Below, piece by piece: positions 60,242 to 64,000 of a stretch of 64,000 nt of DNA. The DNA is taken from NCBI GenBank assembly GCA_947172415.1, contig OX359192.1:6434401-6498400 (forward strand). The letters run 5' to 3'. The translations under genes and the position numbers were made by a program. Under the pieces are notes generated by a model, which saw nothing but the letters and a program-made list of their open reading frames with translations, was not told where the DNA came from and made no database searches. The stretch comes from Chondrosia reniformis (Eukaryota; Porifera; Demospongiae; Chondrillida; Chondrillidae). Numbering within the stretch: position 1 is the first letter of the stretch; each line of letters opens with the position of its first letter.

Positions 60242-62600
60242 TTTTTATTAATGTGACATGCTATTCTGAAAAAAAATCAGTCAGGGATAGCCCAACCCAT
60301 GGTGGGTTTACAAGTCACTGGCAGGGGGTATACATTTCCAGGGCCATGCAGGGAGGGTGTATGTATTACAAAACCTTTATGGAACAAAAATTAATGAGAA
60401 TGAGTGACAGATTTACAATGAATGTACATACTGTAAATATAATTTGAGATCTTTTGATTTGGGTAAGTTAGGATGAAGTGGTTTTTTTGGATACTTGGGT
60501 AAGAGTAGAAGTTAGGGAATAAAAGTGAGCACTCAGCAAAAAGATTACATCTTATATGATTGAAAGCTGGACAGGTTGTAATAAAATGAGTGGAATCCTC
60601 TATTGCACCACAGTTACACAGCTGGCAAATCCTGCTCTCCAGATCAACCTTAGGGTGTCTCAATCTGCCCTTCTCAATTTTGAGAGGGAGGCACCCACAC
60701 CTCAGGGCCACCAGGACTCTCCTTTTATCAAAATTACCGATCCTTATATAGTCATCGGTTGAAGGCGTTCTCTTAATGAGCCTGTAGTCAGCTAACCTGC
60801 CCCCAGATCTACTGTTTTTGTCTATAGTGTCTAGTCTTAAGGTCCAATCTTGTAAGGCTAATTTATTTATAAGTTGCATTGTATGACTAAGGAATTGTGA
60901 TCTATCATACATGATGGTGTTGTTCATGAAATTACTGGGATAAGATATAGCAGGATAAGGAGCATCATTGGGGGTAATTAATTTAGAGATTACATCCATA
61001 ACATTGCTATACCATGTATCTTTGAGGTTAAGTTTGGCTAAAACAATAATACCTTCTTGGGCATGCATTTAATAGGGAGACCACAAAGGTGATGCCAGAA
61101 TTTAATGGTGGTAAATTTAGTATGCCAGTGTAATGGCTTCCAGTTTAGTTCACCCATGAGTCCGACAAGAGGAGCAGTCTTACCAAGGCCTAAAAATGAT
61201 CTCATGAAATTGTTTTGTACCAATTCAAGGGCCTGATATTCTTTTACACCCCAGACATGTGAGTTATAACTAATTATACTTAGGACTAGTGTTCGGTATA
61301 GATGACTAAAGACATTATAATGGAAGTTACCATACGCTCTAGATTTAGCTGTTAGGCTTTCTTGGATATTAGTGCAATGGATTTGCTCCAGGTTAAATGT
61401 TCATTTAGTGATAAACCTAAGTAATTATAATCGTTGGTGTATTCTATGTGAGAGGAGCCTATATAAAATTTGAAATGTGATAGCTTGTGTTGAGTCAGGC
61501 GGAAATGAATGACTTTAGTCTTATTGGTGTTAATTTGGAGTTGCCATTTAGCACACCAGACATGGAGTATATCTAGTAGATGTTGTAAATCATTTTACTG
61601 ATTCGGCACAGGTTGCAATATCATCTGCATAGAGAAGGCAACTTAATTTATCAGTATATATATTGATGCCAAGCTGGCACTTTTTGAGGTCTATGGCTAA
61701 GTCATTAATGTAAATATTGAAAAGTGTAGGGGAGAGGGGGCATCCTTGTTTTACACCCTGATCTACCTTAAAGTATTCTGTAAAGGTATCATTAATTTTT
61801 ATTTTGTAGTGGACATTAGAGTACATACTTTGAATAACCTTAAGTAATTTGCCTCTCACACCAATCCTCTGTAGTTTATCCCAGAGATGATTTCTAAGGG
61901 AAAGAGTCGAAGGCTTTCCTAAAGTCAATAAAGCAGACAAAGGTGTCTAATTTCATTTTCATTCTAGCTTCAATTACACTACTTAAGGAGAAAAGATGGT
62001 CGGCACAGCTTCTTTGTTTTCTAAAGCCATACTGTTCCTCAACAAGTAAATCATTAATTTCTAAGTATGAACTCAGTCTTTTGTTAAGTATGTGGCAGAA
62101 AACCTTTAGGATGATTGATTGTATGGCAATACCTCTGTAATTCTCAGGGGAGTAGTTATTTTTAGGGATAGGGCATATTAAGGTGTTATCCCAGGAGGAA
62201 GGAATTAGTCCAGAGTCAAAGCAATAGTTATAAAGCACTAGTAGGTATCTCTTGACCATTTCATTTTTAAGAATTGAGGTAGTGATTCCATCTAATCCGG
62301 GGGATTTTTTTTCACCTAATAGGCTAATAGCTAAATCAATCTCCTCAGGGGTAATAGTCACATCTAATTCCTCTGGGGGCATTAGAGGGTTAGGTAACTC
62401 ATTACTGGGGTCATGATCAGTGTTAATGTGGTTTACATCATAGTCAGGTGTTATTTGGGAGACCAAAGGGTTACCTGCTGGGTTACAGTCAGTTGTTCCT
62501 GCATAAATACTTTTGAAGAAGGACAACCAAGAATCTTTAACAACCCTAGGATCATTACTAAGATTACCATTATGCAGTCTAACTTGTCTAGGCATGCCTC
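60241..62600 (-). mobile_element. Degenerate non-LTR retrotransposon (LINE 2)
   Basis: Minus-strand frames give an ordered reverse transcriptase: KKSPGLDGITTSIL, PIPKNNYSPENYRGIA, EEQYGFRKQRSCADHLF and FIDFRKAFDS (62595-61900). A frameshift at about 61905 follows. Then come QGCPLSPTLFNIYINDL and LLYADDIATC (catalytic YADD). The C-terminus (61068-60391) has a Cys/His cluster (CQLCNCGAIEDSTHF). Several frameshifts make it inactive. The 5' half (endonuclease) is missing. A different family from LINE 1. Confidence 0.88.
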
Positions 62601-62640
62601 TTTTTGTGCCCTTTCATATACCTTTCTCCCGACCTCTTAG

Positions 62641-64000
62641 GGCCCGTCTATGTGTTTAATGGAAATCCCTTTTCTGGAGGACCTTTGGCATGCACTTCAT
62701 TTGTGCAGAAAGATGCAGGCATACCCAATTTAGCTGAAGGTGAGATTCTATTGTTAAGAAGCCTCTAAAGTGCGATCCGTGTTTGATCACACTGCACATT
62801 CGGTGCTTTTCTTATTGCAGTGTTTTATCCACAGAAATCTGGCAGTTACGCAGTAATATTCTTTGTCCCTGGACTGTATGCACTCATACCTCCCCAACTG
62901 TACTCTAGTGTTCTGCTGCAGTTAGCAGAACATGGCTATATCGTACTAGTGCCCAGTGCAGACCTGCCAAAAGTCAAGTATGAATCTCTAGATCCAAGAT
63001 ATTTCAAGACATTGCCAAATGGTGTGAACCAAAAACTATGGGATACTTACTATTGGGTGAGACTAAGTTGAACAGCTAGCTATATATCTGCTTGCAATTA
63101 ATTTAATGCTGTAACAACAAAACAGTTTAAAGATAATTTGAACAATTTATTTGAATCAAAAGGCATTTCTGTTAAGGCTGACTGGAACTATGTAGGCAAC
63201 TTCTCCCCCAAACACTCCAGCTTCCCCCCCCCCCCCAAAAGTACCCAATTGCAATTTAAAAATAGCATAGAGAAAGTTCTCATATCAGAATCAATCTCAG
63301 AGGGCATAAAATCCTAAATTTCCCCCAGACCCCCCTAGCTCTCGCGCCTCTTCCCCCCCACCCCCCCCCAAAAAAATTGCATCCTATATAGATAGAACCC
63401 TGATGATGCAGGAAAGCCTCAAAATTACTAAAAGCTGTCTCTTTTTCATCATGTATTTATATGTCTCTGTACTCTAGTGTTCTGCTGCAGCTAGCAGAGC
63501 ACGGCTATATCGTACTAGTGCCCAGTGCAGATCTACCAAAAGTCGAGTATGGATATCTAGATCCAAGATATTTCAAGACATTGCCAAATGGTGTGAACCA
63601 AAAGCTATGGAATACTTACTACTGGGTGAGACAAAATTGAACAGCTAGCTATATATATCAATTAATTTAATGCTGTAACTACAACACAGTTTAAAGACAA
63701 TTTGAACAATTTGTTTGAATCAAAAGGCATTTCTGTTAAGGCTGACTGGAACTATGTTGGCATGGCTGGTCACTCTGCTGGTGCTGACACTGTATTGGAG
63801 ATGATAATGAATGACACCTCCGTCTCCAAGGTAACCTTAACCATTCTGTAGTTGGCCTATATATAACCTTGCAATTGTATGAGTTTATGTTCCTGAAGTG
63901 AATTTATGCAATGAGCAGTTGTACGATGCAGGAAAGCCTTGAGGCTTGAGGATTACTAAAAGTAGTTTACACACTTTTTCATCATGTATTTATATGTCTC
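62641..64000 (+). CDS. Alpha/beta serine hydrolase (chlorophyllase/lipase-like), partial
   Basis: Exons: 62641-62739 (PVYVFNGNPFSGGPLACTSF), 62821-63056 (VIFFVPGLYALIPPQ, AEHGYIVLVPSAD) and 63690-63830, with the nucleophile elbow GMAGHSAGAD (Gly-His-Ser-Ala-Gly). The fold and motif indicate a serine hydrolase; the substrate is unknown. The 5' end is uncertain (see candidate signal-peptide exon 59329) and the 3' end lies beyond the window. Between these exons is a duplicate set: a second exon-2-like copy (63481-63626) and a truncated exon-3 copy (63126-63197) that lacks the catalytic Ser. Confidence 0.75.
62885..64000. repeat. About 520-bp tandem exon duplication in the hydrolase gene
   Basis: ATGCAGGAAAGCC...ATTTATATGTCTC occurs at about 63405 and again at about 63926, 520 bp apart, each leading into a copy of exon 2. 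The sequence from TGTTCTGCTGCAG to GGCTGACTGGAACTATGT is present at 62912-63197 and 63478-63761. The third copy begins at the right edge. Copy 1 diverges after NYVG into poly-C runs (63225-63237, 63352-63370). Confidence 0.85.

Overview
The window is nuclear DNA from a small-genome animal, most likely a sponge (demosponge type). Short GT-AG introns (many 60-200 bp) split animal-specific genes: a LRRK-type ROCO kinase, fascin, three actins, AIMP2, an ABCC transporter with a TMD0 domain, and a receptor tyrosine kinase with a unique ectodomain. Large unique-ectodomain RTK families and near-abutting genes are known from demosponges. The species is inferred, not proven.

Layout. 1-9268 (+): LRR-Roc-COR-kinase-WD40 protein, 5' end outside the window. 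9654-10082: MULE-like inverted-repeat element just before the DRG2 GTPase gene (10129-15381, +). 15602-17071 (-): intronless fascin, head to head with an intronless actin (17434-18564, +) across a 362 bp promoter carrying CCAAT and CArG boxes. 18695-22565 (+): membrane-anchored TTL-fold ligase. 23493-26072 (+): a second actin with an identical protein, then a divergent mosaic actin. 26549-34247 (+): ABCC1/MRP-like transporter. 34248-38803: gene-poor, with one candidate 68-aa gene. 38804-39784 (+): orphan seven-helix receptor.

39941-54756 is a zipper of housekeeping genes: STK19 (+) against galactokinase (-), AIMP2 (+) against a HEAT-repeat protein (-), RRN3 (+) against mitochondrial aconitase (-). 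Convergent gaps are 71-118 bp. The divergent start codons are only 16 and 26 bp apart. 55042-59206 (-) is the receptor tyrosine kinase. 59329-62640 holds two degenerate LINEs tail to tail. 62641-64000 (+) is the start of a serine-hydrolase gene whose exons are being tandemly duplicated; it runs off the right end.

No new defence or metabolic system is evident. The most unusual pattern is minisatellites whose unit contains a real splice junction: the LRRK kinase-exon acceptor (39 nt), the TTL donor (64 nt x 14), the galactokinase donor (20 nt) and the ABCC donor (27-28 nt). Also notable are gene conversion in the actin array, ultra-short bidirectional promoters with mirrored ATGGC starts, and a dispersed MITE family with five copies. 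Exon coordinates come from reading splice signals and checking phase. The summed coding lengths of DRG2, TTL, GALK, STK19, AIMP2, RRN3, ACO2 and the RTK are all multiples of three.
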